DNA of 64,000 nucleotides from Sulfurimonas sp. HSL-1716 (GCF_039645975.1 NZ_CP147918.1:620001-684000); one strand, 5' to 3'; counted from the stretch's first letter, positions 18,686-28,810 are shown. Notes: generated by a model not told the origin, from the sequence alone. Numbers and translations: made by a program.

Positions 18686-19610
18686 AATCGAATCGGCTAC
18701 TTTGCAGGATGCTTATGAAAAAGCAGCTATGCATTTTAGCTGCTCCGTTACGGAACTGCAAGTAGAGGTATTGCAGCATCCGAGTTCAGGATTTTTAGGA
18801 TTCTTTAAAAAAACGGCGATCATCGTTGCCTCTTGCAAAAACGATTTTGCAAAACCACAGCCTCAGTTAAAAGCAAAAAAAGAGACTTCAAATACAAAAC
18901 CGGAAAAGCAAAAACACGCGGAAGAAAAAAAAGAGATACAGCAATCCAAAGGTAAACAGAAAAACTTCACGAAACAAAACATTTTAAACGATACAATTCT
19001 CCCTACTTCATTTGTCAGCGGTCAGGACGATGAATATTATGAAGAAGAACTTTCAGCCCAAGAGTATAAAAACAGCTACAGCAATGATATGGACAAAAAC
19101 TATTTTTCCGACAGCGAGAACGAAAGAAACATAGAAGAGATCTATCTGATTGATGAGATCGTACCTGTCGTAAAACAGGAGATAAACAACCTTTTTAAAG
19201 ATATCTGTTTCGATATAGAGGCTATAGAGGTAAAGGCTTATGATCCGTCTACTCTGTTGGTCGAGATAACGGGCGAAGACTCGGCTCTGTTGATCGGTAA
19301 AGAAGGGTACAGATATAAAGCGCTTTCATATATGATCTTTAACTGGATAAACTCAAAATACCAGCTGCAGCTTCGTTTAGAGATAGCGGAATTTTTGAAA
19401 AATCAAGAAGAATCCGTATCACGTTATCTTGTCGGGGTCTGTGAAACTGTCGAGAGGGAAGGGCGTGCGCAGACGAAGATCCTTGACGGCGTTTTGGTCC
19501 AGATAGCTCTAAAACAGCTTCGCAGTACCTATCCTGATAAATATGTAGCGATTCGTTCGACCCGCGACGGACTCAAATTTATCATTATCAACGATTATAA
19601 CGGATATTAG
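18678..19610 (+). CDS. jag: Jag/KhpB-type RNA-binding protein
   Basis: 310 residues: a Jag-N domain (about 1-55, with GFLGFFKK), a long acidic/basic linker (about 60-155), a KH domain containing LLIGKEGYRYKALSYM and an R3H-like C-terminus. Homologues bind RNA and are almost always found next to yidC, as here with an 8-bp overlap. The exact role in this phylum is not settled. Confidence 0.93.
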   Translation: MIKIESATLQDAYEKAAMHFSCSVTELQVEVLQHPSSGFLGFFKKTAIIVASCKNDFAKPQPQLKAKKETSNTKPEKQKHAEEKKEIQQSKGKQKNFTKQNILNDTILPTSFVSGQDDEYYEEELSAQEYKNSYSNDMDKNYFSDSENERNIEEIYLIDEIVPVVKQEINNLFKDICFDIEAIEVKAYDPSTLLVEITGEDSALLIGKEGYRYKALSYMIFNWINSKYQLQLRLEIAEFLKNQEESVSRYLVGVCETVEREGRAQTKILDGVLVQIALKQLRSTYPDKYVAIRSTRDGLKFIIINDYNGY

Positions 19611-19641
19611 AACTCATCTCAAAAATCCAAGCATAGGTAAA

Positions 19642-19739
19642 CAGAGATGTTTTTTTGGTTTAATCAAGGCAGTTTTTTGAAGCCCTAGCCACAGCTAAGG
19701 CAAAAAAAACTAACGCGGAGTGGAACAAAAAACACTCTG
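19642..19739. repeat. 98-bp imperfect palindromic intergenic element
   Basis: Between jag and mnmE lies a nested inverted repeat. The outer arms are CAGAGATGTTTTTT (19642 on) against AAAAAACACTCTG (19727-19739). The inner arms are AGTTTTTT (19671-19678) against AAAAAACT (ending 19711). The core hairpin GCCCTAGC-CACA-GCTAAGGC (19682-19701) has one mismatch. It could fold into one long hairpin and may end jag transcription, or it may be a small mobile repeat. Confidence 0.6.
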
Positions 19740-19783
19740 CCCAACTATTTATATAATGCTAGGATTTATGAGAGGAGTTCCAA

Positions 19784-21127
19784 ATGAACGATACCATCAG
19801 TGCTGTCGCTACGGCACATGGGATAGGTTCTATCGCTATCATAAGGCTCAGCGGCGCCGATGCGCTTGATATTGCAAAAACACTTTCAAAGAGGTCCGGT
19901 TTTAAAGTCAGACATGCGACCCTTACACCCCTATACAACCAAAAAAACGAACTCATAGACGAAACGATCGTCATATATTTCAAAGCTCCTCAAAGCTTTA
20001 CCGGAGAAGATATTGTCGAGATACAGTGTCATGGAGGGATGATAGTCGCCCAGCTCATCCTTAAAGCTACGCTTGATGCGGGTGCGAGGCTCGCAGATCC
20101 GGGAGAGTTCTCAAAGCGTGCTTTTTTTAACGGCAGGATAGACCTGAGCGAAGCCGAAGCGATATCCAAGCTCATCGAGGCAAAAAGCGAAGATGCCGCG
20201 AAAATTTTGGCTGCCCAGATAAAGGGTGCGCTAAAGAACTATATAGAAGAGATCCGCGATGAGATGCTTCATATCCTTGCGTATTCGGAGGTCAGTATCG
20301 ACTATGCCGAAGAGGATCTGCCTAAAGATCTGATACAGCAGATAATCGCCAAGCTCGATGCTTTACATACAAGCTTGACAAAAACACTCCGTGCAAGCGA
20401 ATCAAGACAGGGATTGATGCAGGGTTTTAAAGTCTCTATCATCGGTAAACCGAACGTAGGTAAAAGTTCCCTTTTAAATATGCTCTTAAACTATAACCGC
20501 GCCATAGTCAGCGACATAGCGGGAACGACGCGCGATACGATAGAGGAGCAGGTAAAGATAGGTACGCACCTGATCCGCATCATAGACACCGCAGGCATAC
20601 GCGATGCAAGTGACGAGATAGAACGTATCGGTATAGAACGCTCCATAGAAGCGATAGAGAAAAGCGAGATAGTCGTGGCTCTTTTTGATAATTCAAGAGA
20701 GTGTGACGGTGAAGATGACGTGATACTCGAGTGGCTGGAAAAATATAAAGATTCCAAAGAGATAATCGTCATTGTAAATAAAGCCGATCTGCCGTGCAGG
20801 TTCGATCTTTTTAAACTTAAGAGATACGATTATATAGAGCAAAACTCAAAAGAGAGCGCAGAGCAGCTGGTCGGTAATCTTGAAAAGATAATGGACAAAA
20901 ACAATATCTCAGACGAGATGATGCTTATCTCCCTGCGTCAGATAGAAGCCGTCAAAAAGACGCTCGGATCGATAGAAGAAGCAAAAGAACCTCTTGTTGA
21001 CGGGGAACTGGAGATATTCTCGTTTCATATTACAGAAGCGATCAATGCTATGAGCTCGATCACCAGACCATATGAAACCGACGAGATGCTTGATAAGATG
21101 TTTGGCAGTTTCTGTTTGGGAAAATAG
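19784..21127 (+). CDS. mnmE: tRNA modification GTPase MnmE
   Basis: With MnmG it installs the carboxymethylaminomethyl group at U34 of several tRNAs. 447 residues: a tetrahydrofolate-binding N-domain, helical domain, and inserted G domain with GKPNVGKSS near 222, DIAGTTRDT, DTAG and NKAD. It ends in FCLGK, carrying the C-terminal catalytic-Cys motif. AGAGGAG precedes the ATG. The ruvX GTG follows immediately. Confidence 0.97.
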   Translation: MNDTISAVATAHGIGSIAIIRLSGADALDIAKTLSKRSGFKVRHATLTPLYNQKNELIDETIVIYFKAPQSFTGEDIVEIQCHGGMIVAQLILKATLDAGARLADPGEFSKRAFFNGRIDLSEAEAISKLIEAKSEDAAKILAAQIKGALKNYIEEIRDEMLHILAYSEVSIDYAEEDLPKDLIQQIIAKLDALHTSLTKTLRASESRQGLMQGFKVSIIGKPNVGKSSLLNMLLNYNRAIVSDIAGTTRDTIEEQVKIGTHLIRIIDTAGIRDASDEIERIGIERSIEAIEKSEIVVALFDNSRECDGEDDVILEWLEKYKDSKEIIVIVNKADLPCRFDLFKLKRYDYIEQNSKESAEQLVGNLEKIMDKNNISDEMMLISLRQIEAVKKTLGSIEEAKEPLVDGELEIFSFHITEAINAMSSITRPYETDEMLDKMFGSFCLGK

Positions 21128-21523
21128 GTGAAGTATATCGCTATCGACCTCGGTCTCAAACGCATCGGTCTTGCTTATTCTCCGGATGCAAAGATGATCA
21201 CGCCTCTTAATGCTGTAGAGCGGAAAAACCGTTATCAAGCAGCAAATGAGGTAAAAGAGATATTAAAAGAGTGGGATGCGCAGGCCGTAGTGGTAGGTAT
21301 TCCCATGGGTGGAAGTTCTGAAGATGAGATGCGCCGCCGTGTGGCTCATTTTATGAATCTTGTTGATTTTAAGGGTGAAATTTTTTATCAGGACGAAAGC
21401 AACTCATCTCTTGAAGCCGAAGAAATAATGAAGGGACAGATGCGGTATAAAAGAGACGGAAGGGTGGATTCCGTCTCTGCCATGATAATACTTGAGAGGT
21501 TTTTAAGAACTAAAGAACCTTAA
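21128..21523 (+). CDS. ruvX: Putative pre-16S rRNA nuclease / Holliday-junction resolvase-like RuvX
   Basis: 131 residues of the YqgF RNase H-like fold: AIDLGLKRIGLAYS at the N-terminus, VVVGIPMG with the conserved acidic partner later (FYQDESNSS), and VDSVSAMIILERFL near the C-terminus. Family members mature the 5' end of 16S rRNA in E. coli. GTG start, directly after mnmE. It overlaps the convergent unknown gene by 14 bp. Confidence 0.93.
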   Translation: MKYIAIDLGLKRIGLAYSPDAKMITPLNAVERKNRYQAANEVKEILKEWDAQAVVVGIPMGGSSEDEMRRRVAHFMNLVDFKGEIFYQDESNSSLEAEEIMKGQMRYKRDGRVDSVSAMIILERFLRTKEP

Positions 21524-22142
21524 AATATTCGGCAGCTTCCAGCTCGTCGTCTGTCAACTCATCTTCGGCAAAGGCATCATCCTCTGCTATCATCTTCTTT
21601 ATTTTTTCTTGGCAGTATTTGTAGAGCGTCTCGTATGCGTTGTTATTGTCATATACGAATCCAAGACCGCTGAACTGATACGGTTCATCCTGTTCGATGC
21701 AGATCAAAGTCCCGTCGCATTTTTCTTCTAAAATCTCTACGAGGTCGCGGTAAGAAATATTGAACTCGGTTGCATGCCAGCCTATCTCTTCGAGGTCTTT
21801 ATCGGAAAATTCGGAGATCCCGTCACCCGTCGTGTCATCGTAAGACGCTCTTAATGCGTTGAGTCTGATGATCTCCTGCCATGCCGGAGAAGCTTTGATG
21901 AGAACTCTGTCATCATCTATCACTATTCTCAGATCTTTTCCAAGAGCGCTTTCTATGTCGATAGCTGTGTTTTGTGCAGGGGCGTGCGTTCCTTCATAGA
22001 TAAGTATCTCACCGGCGTCAAAAGGTGTAAAGACCGCTTTGCCGTGAATATTGATACCGAATGTTTTTTCCGAGTTGATAGCTTGTAAGAGTTCGTTTTT
22101 CGATATGACTATGATCTCGTTAAAAAGATTGAACTTTTTCAT
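21510..22142 (-). CDS. Uncharacterised acidic protein
   Basis: A 210-residue soluble, strongly acidic protein (C-terminus rich in Glu/Asp: AEDELTDDELEAAEYF). It has no signal peptide, membrane helix or motif I recognise. It begins MKKFNLFNEIIVISKNEL. It converges on ruvX and is divergent from ilvC. Codon use looks like its neighbours, so it is probably a lineage gene, not a recent arrival. Confidence 0.75.
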   Translation of the reverse strand: MKKFNLFNEIIVISKNELLQAINSEKTFGINIHGKAVFTPFDAGEILIYEGTHAPAQNTAIDIESALGKDLRIVIDDDRVLIKASPAWQEIIRLNALRASYDDTTGDGISEFSDKDLEEIGWHATEFNISYRDLVEILEEKCDGTLICIEQDEPYQFSGLGFVYDNNNAYETLYKYCQEKIKKMIAEDDAFAEDELTDDELEAAEYFKVL

Positions 22143-22208
22143 CGTGTCCTCTACCTTTTTTGTCGAATTATACTTAGTAATAAATACAATATTCTTAAAT
22201 AATTCCCG

Positions 22209-22242
22209 TATAATGAAAATTTTTGCTTAATTGGAGTATAAT
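22209..22242 (+). promoter_or_regulatory. Two candidate -10 boxes for ilvC
   Basis: TATAAT occurs twice upstream of ilvC, at 22209-22214 and 22237-22242. No good -35 is visible for either. Either could start a 50-85 nt leader. Confidence 0.45.
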
Positions 22243-22256
22243 TCGCAAAATTTCAA

Positions 22257-23324
<1,068 letters not shown>

Positions 23325-23330
23325 AATAGC

Positions 23331-23392
23331 GGCGCATTTTCTGCGTTGCTCAACCTTCGACGCACTTTGTGTGCGTCTTCAGGTTTCTCGCC
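23331..23392. repeat. Nested intergenic hairpin after ilvC
   Basis: Three stacked inverted repeats share one centre: GGCG/CGCC (23331-23334, 23389-23392), AACCT/AGGTT (23352-23356, 23381-23385) and GACGCAC/GTGCGTC (23359-23365, 23371-23377) around a TTTGT loop. There is no T-run directly after it, so it is not a classical terminator. It resembles a REP-type dispersed element; no second copy is in the window. Confidence 0.5.
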
Positions 23393-23440
23393 TTGAAACT
23401 ACACCACTCTTTTTGTTTTTAGCAATATAGGAGAGTTATT

Positions 23441-24190
23441 TTGGAAATCCTTTTTTTTCTTAAAAAATTTATTGCTTTTTTTGTCGAACCTTTTGGTATG
23501 ATTTTATTCTTTTTATCCCTCGGTTTGTATTTTTTAACTCGATGTAGCCATAAAAAAGCCAAATTTTTTATATCTTTGTCTTTGTTATTGCTATTTCTTT
23601 TTTCCTATCCTCCGTTTTCAAATATGCTTGTTACAAATCTGGAGAACCGTTATACGAAATTTGAGTCTACCGATCTTGATATCTCATATATACATGTACT
23701 TGGTAACGGAAACAACGACGACTATACCCAGCCTCTCTCAAGCATGCTCAGCGCAGCGGGTACGAAAAGAGTTCTCGAAGGTGTTTTGATCCAAAAAAGA
23801 TATCCGAATGCAAAACTGATCTTTACGGGATACGAAGGTGATACAACGCTCCCAAATGCCATAGCCAATGCTGATCTGGCAGTTGCATTAGGGGTGAAAA
23901 AAGAGATGCTCATCGTCAACCCTCTGCCTCATGACACAAAAGAGGAAGCGCTTTTTACAAAGACCTTAGTAAAAGACAAGCCTTTTATATTGGTGACGTC
24001 TGCCGCTCATATGCCCCGTGCGATGAAGCTGTTTAAAGATTTAGGAATGAAGCCGATCCCTGCGCCCACCGATTATAAAAAACAGAAAGTAAGGTCACTT
24101 TTTTGTAAACCGAATATAGGCTCTTTTGAGAACTCGCAAAGTGCCATGCATGAGTATATCGGTATGCTGTGGGCCACGTTAGTTCGTTAG
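23441..24190 (+). CDS. ElyC/YdcF-like DUF218 envelope protein
   Basis: 249 residues: two N-terminal membrane helices (about 8-30 and 40-60), then the DUF218 fold with VLGNG, RVLEGVLIQKRYPNAKLIFTG, the acidic DTKEEALF and VTSAAHMPRAM. E. coli ElyC acts in envelope (lipid II/peptidoglycan) homeostasis; that role here is inference. TTG start after a GAGAG site. It overlaps the convergent OmpA-type gene by 12 bp. Confidence 0.85.
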   Translation: MEILFFLKKFIAFFVEPFGMILFFLSLGLYFLTRCSHKKAKFFISLSLLLLFLFSYPPFSNMLVTNLENRYTKFESTDLDISYIHVLGNGNNDDYTQPLSSMLSAAGTKRVLEGVLIQKRYPNAKLIFTGYEGDTTLPNAIANADLAVALGVKKEMLIVNPLPHDTKEEALFTKTLVKDKPFILVTSAAHMPRAMKLFKDLGMKPIPAPTDYKKQKVRSLFCKPNIGSFENSQSAMHEYIGMLWATLVR

Positions 24191-25900
24191 ATAGATCTTA
24201 AACGTTACTCTTCGCGAGCTTTTCTTATCTTCGTTACCCTTTTTGTCGAGCACTTTTTTAGAGTAACTGTAACCGCTCTGTTTTAGTATTTTGGTCAGCC
24301 ATTTTTTCGTGGACAGATCCTGTTTGTTAAAGATATAACTTATAACGCCAAAAGATCTTTGATATGAAAGGTTCGTGTTGTTCAGATATCCTTTTGAAAA
24401 GTCCGCATTGGCCCATTCGCTCGAAGTATGCCCGTTTATTTCCAGAGTCTTTATGTCACTTTTGTATTTTGTCATAGCGGTATCAAGCTTTTTCCAAAAG
24501 GCGTCTAGAAAGTTTTTTTGAACCTCCGTGAGTTTGTATTGTCCGGCTTTAAAGTAGAGATTTTCGTCATTAAGGGATATGCTTAGATCCTCTTTTATCA
24601 TCACTTTGCCGGCTTTGATCTCCTCTTTGAATACTTGGCATAAACGGTCGTAAAAAGATTTTGCGGATGTAGATTTTTGTGCGACGGTTCCGTCACTGTT
24701 TAGTTTGAGTATCCACATATTGGATATTTCGCTTCCCTCGAGTGTTTTTGTTCCGACTACCGCATATTTACCGTTTCTTAGGATCGCTACATGATGAAAA
24801 ACGTCATAACCGTCATAGCCGAAATGCTCCTGCCAGGAGAGTTTAAGCGAAGCATCGAACTTCATAGCGAGCCCGTCCGTATCGGAATTATCAAAGTCGC
24901 GGACCTCTCCCACTCCTATGATCGAACCGTTGGAAGCCTGTTTAATGTCATATAAAGCCGAAGCGTAAGCGGTATGTATCGGATTTGTCATCAAGATGTT
25001 TTTTTGCAGATCAAATTTGAGAAGGTTTATCTGCTCTTTCTTGTTCTCTTCTATCGAACCCACGGAGGCTAAGAAAGTACCGTCTTTCAGCGCGGTTAAT
25101 GCATAAGGCTTAAGAGGTTTGTCAAGAGCATAGGTCTTAAACCATATCTTGTCTCCCTGCTCGTTTAATCGCATCAGTACGACATCTTCGGTCGAATCAA
25201 AAGAGGTGCTGCCCAAAACGACGATAGATCCGTCAAACCCTTCAGCGGCGTCTATGCCTCTGTCATCGTTTTGCGTTCCGTATTTTTTGCTCCAAAGTAT
25301 TTCTCCTTTTCTTGAGAATCTGGTGATGAAGATATCGTTTAAACCTAGCCCCGTATTGTACAAAGGATCATATGCGTCGCGCGTCGTCGTTGAAGAGCCT
25401 ACGGCCAATACTCCGCCGTCTCTTAAAGCGATAAGTCTACTCATCTTGTCAAAATTCTTCGTGCCGAACTCTTTTATAAAAAGCTGATTTCCCGAAGCAT
25501 CGAGCTTTGTGACGAGAAGCTGGCCGTTTAGGGTATATCCGCCGATAAAATAACCGTTTTGCGTTGTTTTTATAAGAGAAACGGCTTTGTTGAAGCGTGA
25601 GAGGTTCGCACTTTTTTCAAGAGTGATCTTTGCGGTGTTGTCGACTCTTACGATATGCATCTGCGTTCCATATGCCGTATTGATGCTTGAGAGATAATCA
25701 AAAGGATTCGTATATGTCTTATGAGATACGTTTGAACTTTTAAGATCATCCAAAAAACCAACCGCGCTTATCTGATCGTCATTATCCTCAACGACATCGT
25801 ACAGGCTGCTGTTGAACCTTTTGTTTATAACCAATTCATAGTCGTTGGTAGAAGCGTTCAGCCAGATCGATAAAAAACAAAGAGCCAGGATATATTTCAT
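24179..25900 (-). CDS. Exported beta-propeller protein with C-terminal OmpA-like domain
   Basis: 573 residues with a signal peptide (1-16). About seven repeats of roughly 45-50 residues follow, with the wording G-x-W-x-K-x-[YF]-G and DGG/DGS-I-x-V-x-G, typical of a beta-propeller. The last ~110 residues have the OmpA peptidoglycan-binding pattern (LEINGHTSSEW, LSYQRSFGVISYIF, SRRVTFKI). It is probably anchored to the wall and exposed in the periplasm. No enzyme motif seen. Confidence 0.8.
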   Translation of the reverse strand: MKYILALCFLSIWLNASTNDYELVINKRFNSSLYDVVEDNDDQISAVGFLDDLKSSNVSHKTYTNPFDYLSSINTAYGTQMHIVRVDNTAKITLEKSANLSRFNKAVSLIKTTQNGYFIGGYTLNGQLLVTKLDASGNQLFIKEFGTKNFDKMSRLIALRDGGVLAVGSSTTTRDAYDPLYNTGLGLNDIFITRFSRKGEILWSKKYGTQNDDRGIDAAEGFDGSIVVLGSTSFDSTEDVVLMRLNEQGDKIWFKTYALDKPLKPYALTALKDGTFLASVGSIEENKKEQINLLKFDLQKNILMTNPIHTAYASALYDIKQASNGSIIGVGEVRDFDNSDTDGLAMKFDASLKLSWQEHFGYDGYDVFHHVAILRNGKYAVVGTKTLEGSEISNMWILKLNSDGTVAQKSTSAKSFYDRLCQVFKEEIKAGKVMIKEDLSISLNDENLYFKAGQYKLTEVQKNFLDAFWKKLDTAMTKYKSDIKTLEINGHTSSEWANADFSKGYLNNTNLSYQRSFGVISYIFNKQDLSTKKWLTKILKQSGYSYSKKVLDKKGNEDKKSSRRVTFKIYLTN

Positions 25901-25939
25901 ATTAAATCTTTTTTAGATTCAAATAGCAAATATTATTCC

Positions 25940-27331
25940 TTATTTGTTGTGTTCGTATGCGCCGTAGTCTTTGAGCAGGTTGACGAGATCAAGATTTTGC
26001 TGCTGCGTTGCTATTTGCAAAGCCGATTGTCCGTTATTTGTCACTATGTTGCTGTTGGCACCCGCGACAAGAAGTCCTTTTACGACATCTCTTTGTGAAT
26101 AATATACCGCAAATATAAGTGCACTCCATCCGAAATTGTCCGTCCTGTCGATATCTGCATAGTTTTCGATAATCCGCTGCAAAAAGTGGCTGTTGCCCAC
26201 CGATGTCGCAAGCATGAGAGGAGTTCTTCCGTTTATATCCGTCTTGTTCAGGTTTGCGCCGAGCTGGATCAGTATTTCGAAATGATCCTTTATCATAGAG
26301 GTTTCTTTTTGTATGCAGCAGTGCATTAGCGGCGTCCAGCCCAGTTTGTTGATACTCATGTCGACCGTCGCGCCTTTGGCGATAAGTTTTGTCTGTATCT
26401 CTCTGAATTTGTCCGCTTTGTCCCTGTATGTGTAGATGGCAAAATGGCACAGCGTTAAAGAGGTATTGACGTTTTCGACAATGTTCACATTGGCACCCGT
26501 CTCTATGAGATAGTCGGCAATTTCGTCAAAACCGTATTTTATGGATACCAATAAAGGCGATTGTCCATGTCTGTTCTTTATGTCGATCTCTGCGCCTTTT
26601 TTGCATAAAAATTCGACAGTATGCAAAGAGGTCGAGTTTAAGATGGCATATATCAGCGGCGTGTTTTGGTTAATATCCCTTTCATCTATGTTTAAACCTT
26701 TGTTGCACAGGTAGTTCATCATTTTTATATCGCCGCTCAGCACGGCCGCGTGCAAGAGGCTTTGGCCTATGCTGTTCTTTTCAAAAAGTACATTCCTGTG
26801 TTTTAGGTTTCTTGAAAGATCATAGAGGTTTGCGTTTTTTACGCATGTAAGCAGATTGCTGCTGTGCACTGGTATCTGTTCGGTCGTCTGTAAGAGTTTG
26901 ATACTTTTTTTGTCTTTATAGTTCAAAGCGTAATCAAGAGCGCTGCGGGACTTTTCATCCTTTTGATCGGGGGAAGCTCCATATTTCAACAAGAGATACA
27001 CAAGTTCGTAAAGGCAGAGGTTTACTGCAAAATGAAGCGCTGTCCTTCCGTCTTTATCCGATATGTTCACATTCGCGCCGTTTTGCAAAAAAAGATTTAT
27101 ACAATCGACCCTGTTATGGATCGTCGCATAGATGAGAGCAGGAATATGGTGAGAGCTTTTAAGATCTACATCGTATCCGTTATATATCATCTGCTGGATC
27201 TTTTGCACGTCGTTTTGTTCGATCGCTTTATATATCTTTTTTTCGGGATGTTCTACGATATTGGTCTCATACATCTGATGCAGCGAAGTCTTTAATATCA
27301 TAGCGCTTTGTAATCTTTGCATAAACGGCAT
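25940..27331 (-). CDS. Ankyrin-repeat protein
   Basis: 463 residues, almost entirely ankyrin repeats (about 11-12). Typical units are DGRTALHFAVNLCLYELVY, GQSLLHAAVLSGDIKMM, GRTPLMLATSVGNSHF and GQSALQIATQQQNLDLV. No signal peptide or membrane segment is visible, so it is probably a cytoplasmic protein-binding scaffold. AGAGGA precedes the ATG. Partner unknown. Confidence 0.88.
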   Translation of the reverse strand: MPFMQRLQSAMILKTSLHQMYETNIVEHPEKKIYKAIEQNDVQKIQQMIYNGYDVDLKSSHHIPALIYATIHNRVDCINLFLQNGANVNISDKDGRTALHFAVNLCLYELVYLLLKYGASPDQKDEKSRSALDYALNYKDKKSIKLLQTTEQIPVHSSNLLTCVKNANLYDLSRNLKHRNVLFEKNSIGQSLLHAAVLSGDIKMMNYLCNKGLNIDERDINQNTPLIYAILNSTSLHTVEFLCKKGAEIDIKNRHGQSPLLVSIKYGFDEIADYLIETGANVNIVENVNTSLTLCHFAIYTYRDKADKFREIQTKLIAKGATVDMSINKLGWTPLMHCCIQKETSMIKDHFEILIQLGANLNKTDINGRTPLMLATSVGNSHFLQRIIENYADIDRTDNFGWSALIFAVYYSQRDVVKGLLVAGANSNIVTNNGQSALQIATQQQNLDLVNLLKDYGAYEHNK

Positions 27332-27431
27332 ACATAATCCTCTATAATAAATAAAACTATTGTAATGTATTATCGGATTTTTTTGTTTAAATAAAAAGAT
27401 AGGAAAGTTTAAAAAGAGTTTTGTAAGGTTT

Positions 27432-27453
27432 GCGAGTGTTTAAAAACACTCGC
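27432..27453 (-). terminator. Strong hairpin after rpsR
   Basis: GCGAGTGTT and AACACTCGC pair perfectly over nine bases with a four-base loop, nine bases past the rpsR stop on the minus strand. The following sequence is A-rich and not a clean U-run, so termination or 3'-end protection are both possible. Confidence 0.6.
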
Positions 27454-27461
27454 GGGATCTA

Positions 27462-27725
27462 CTAACGTAGATTCTCAAACGGTGCAGTAACGACCGCTTT
27501 ACGAGTAACAGTGTATGGTACCAATGCCGCTGCACGAGCACGTTTGATAACTGTAGATATCATATCTTGGTGACGTTTACAGTTGCCTGTAAGACGACGA
27601 GGCATAATTTTGTAACGCTCTGAAAGAGAGAAACGTAACGATGCAACGTCTTTGTAGTCCATGAAGTCTATTTTTGCTTCACAATATTTACAAAATCTTT
27701 TTTTGTATTTTCTTTTTTCTGCCAT
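27462..27725 (-). CDS. rpsR: 30S ribosomal protein S18
   Basis: 87 residues with [28 protein letters not shown] and the usual basic C-terminus, matching S18 including the N-terminal CxxC. Last gene of rpsF-ssb-rpsR. S18 forms a heterodimer with S6 on 16S rRNA. Confidence 0.97.
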   Translation of the reverse strand: MAEKRKYKKRFCKYCEAKIDFMDYKDVASLRFSLSERYKIMPRRLTGNCKRHQDMISTVIKRARAAALVPYTVTRKAVVTAPFENLR

Positions 27726-27747
27726 AGGTTTTTCCTTATATTATTTT

Positions 27748-28284
27748 CTAGAACGGTATTTCATCTTCATCGATGTCGATTACCGGAATATTCGGCTCAG
27801 GCATCACTTTTCTTGTTTGTTGTGCAGAGGGCTGCTGGTATGACTGTTCAGCATTTTTTTGCTGTGGAGCGCCATATGATTGATTCGGCTGAGAATAGTT
27901 TTGCTGCTGTGTATAATCTTGATCTGCATCAGCAGAGTAAGCAGTTCCGCCGCTATTGTCGCCTTTGGAATCGAGCATCTGCATAGTTTCAACAGTAACA
28001 GAGTGCTTTGAGCGTTTTTGTCCGTTTTGATCTACCCATTGTTCAAATGTCAATCTTCCTTCTACGAGGATCTTACTCCCTTTGCGAAGGTATTGGTTTG
28101 CGACTTCGGCACTGCGTCCAAAGAAAGTGATATCTACAAAACATACTTCCTCTTTCTTCTCTCCGTTAGCAGAGAATTTGCGAGATGTAGCTATAGCGCT
28201 TTTTGCTATACCCATTCCTGTTTGTGAATATCTTAATTCGATGTCACGAGTCAAGTTTCCTACCAATATGATCTTGTTAAACAT
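27748..28284 (-). CDS. ssb: Single-stranded DNA-binding protein
   Basis: 178 residues: OB-fold (about 1-110: NKIILVGNLTRDIELRY, VDITFFGRSAEVANQYLRKGS), a Gln/Asn-rich flexible linker, and the acidic tip DIDEDEIPF that binds partner proteins. It lies between rpsF and rpsR, the common bacterial order. Confidence 0.97.
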   Translation of the reverse strand: MFNKIILVGNLTRDIELRYSQTGMGIAKSAIATSRKFSANGEKKEEVCFVDITFFGRSAEVANQYLRKGSKILVEGRLTFEQWVDQNGQKRSKHSVTVETMQMLDSKGDNSGGTAYSADADQDYTQQQNYSQPNQSYGAPQQKNAEQSYQQPSAQQTRKVMPEPNIPVIDIDEDEIPF

Positions 28285-28303
28285 GGATATTTCCTCTTAA
28301 TAT

Positions 28304-28705
28304 TTACGCTTGCGCTTCTTCTGTTACTTCTTCAGCAGCTGCAGCTTCCTCTTTTACAGGAGCTTTTTTAGGATTGTTTACTTTTTCGACAAGTTGGTTC
28401 CAAGCCGTCACTTCGCGTTTTGTATCATATTTGATAGTAACGAAACGTAAAAGTTCTTCGTTGATTCTAAAACGTCTTTCGATCTCGCTGATCGCAGACG
28501 GTTCGACCGTATAATATATTACGTAAAAATATCCGCGCTCGTTTTTAGCGATAGGGTATGCAAGTTTGCGGATCCCCATAGCGTCGCGTGCAGAAATTTC
28601 TCCGCCGTTTGATGTGATCACTTCTTCGACAGCAGCGATGCTGCTTTTGATCTCTTCTTCAGTTAATGTTGGTTTTACGATTACTAAGTTTTCGTAATGT
28701 CTCAT
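28304..28705 (-). CDS. rpsF: 30S ribosomal protein S6
   Basis: 133 residues; MRHYENLVIVKPTL, RKLAYPIAKNERGYFYVIYY and RRFRINEELLRF are S6 hallmarks. The C-terminal Ala/Glu-rich tail is longer than in E. coli. First gene of the operon, preceded by AGAGGAG and a structured leader. Confidence 0.97.
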   Translation of the reverse strand: MRHYENLVIVKPTLTEEEIKSSIAAVEEVITSNGGEISARDAMGIRKLAYPIAKNERGYFYVIYYTVEPSAISEIERRFRINEELLRFVTIKYDTKREVTAWNQLVEKVNNPKKAPVKEEAAAAEEVTEEAQA

Positions 28706-28754
28706 AGAGTATAGTCTCCTCTTGGAATATAGGCCTGTAACAGGCTTTTGTTTC

Positions 28755-28802
28755 CCTTTCGGATATCAATACATTGCACGGCGTGCAATACAAAGAGAAA
28801 GG
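28755..28802 (-). promoter_or_regulatory. S6:S18-binding leader motif of rpsF
   Basis: In the minus-strand leader a basal stem CCTTT/AAAGG (28798-28802 with 28755-28759) encloses the perfect hairpin ATTGCAC-GCC-GTGCAAT (28773-28789). An unpaired CCG (28760-28762) lies just 5' of the basal stem's 3' arm. This is the layout described for the autoregulatory S6:S18 motif: CCG in a bulge between a stem and a hairpin. A TATAAT on the minus strand at 28811-28816 places the transcript start right before the motif. Confidence 0.75.
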
Positions 28803-28810
28803 AACGCGTG

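Noticed and set aside
16261-18700. Replication origin near rpmH-rnpA-yidC
   Set aside because: No cluster of TTATNCACA-type DnaA boxes and no dnaA; in Campylobacterota this block is usually apart from oriC.
28748-28807. Upstream half of a 66-codon frame before the deacetylase
   Set aside because: Antisense to the rpsF leader motif; only the part from 28808 has a ribosome site, reported as a low-interest finding.
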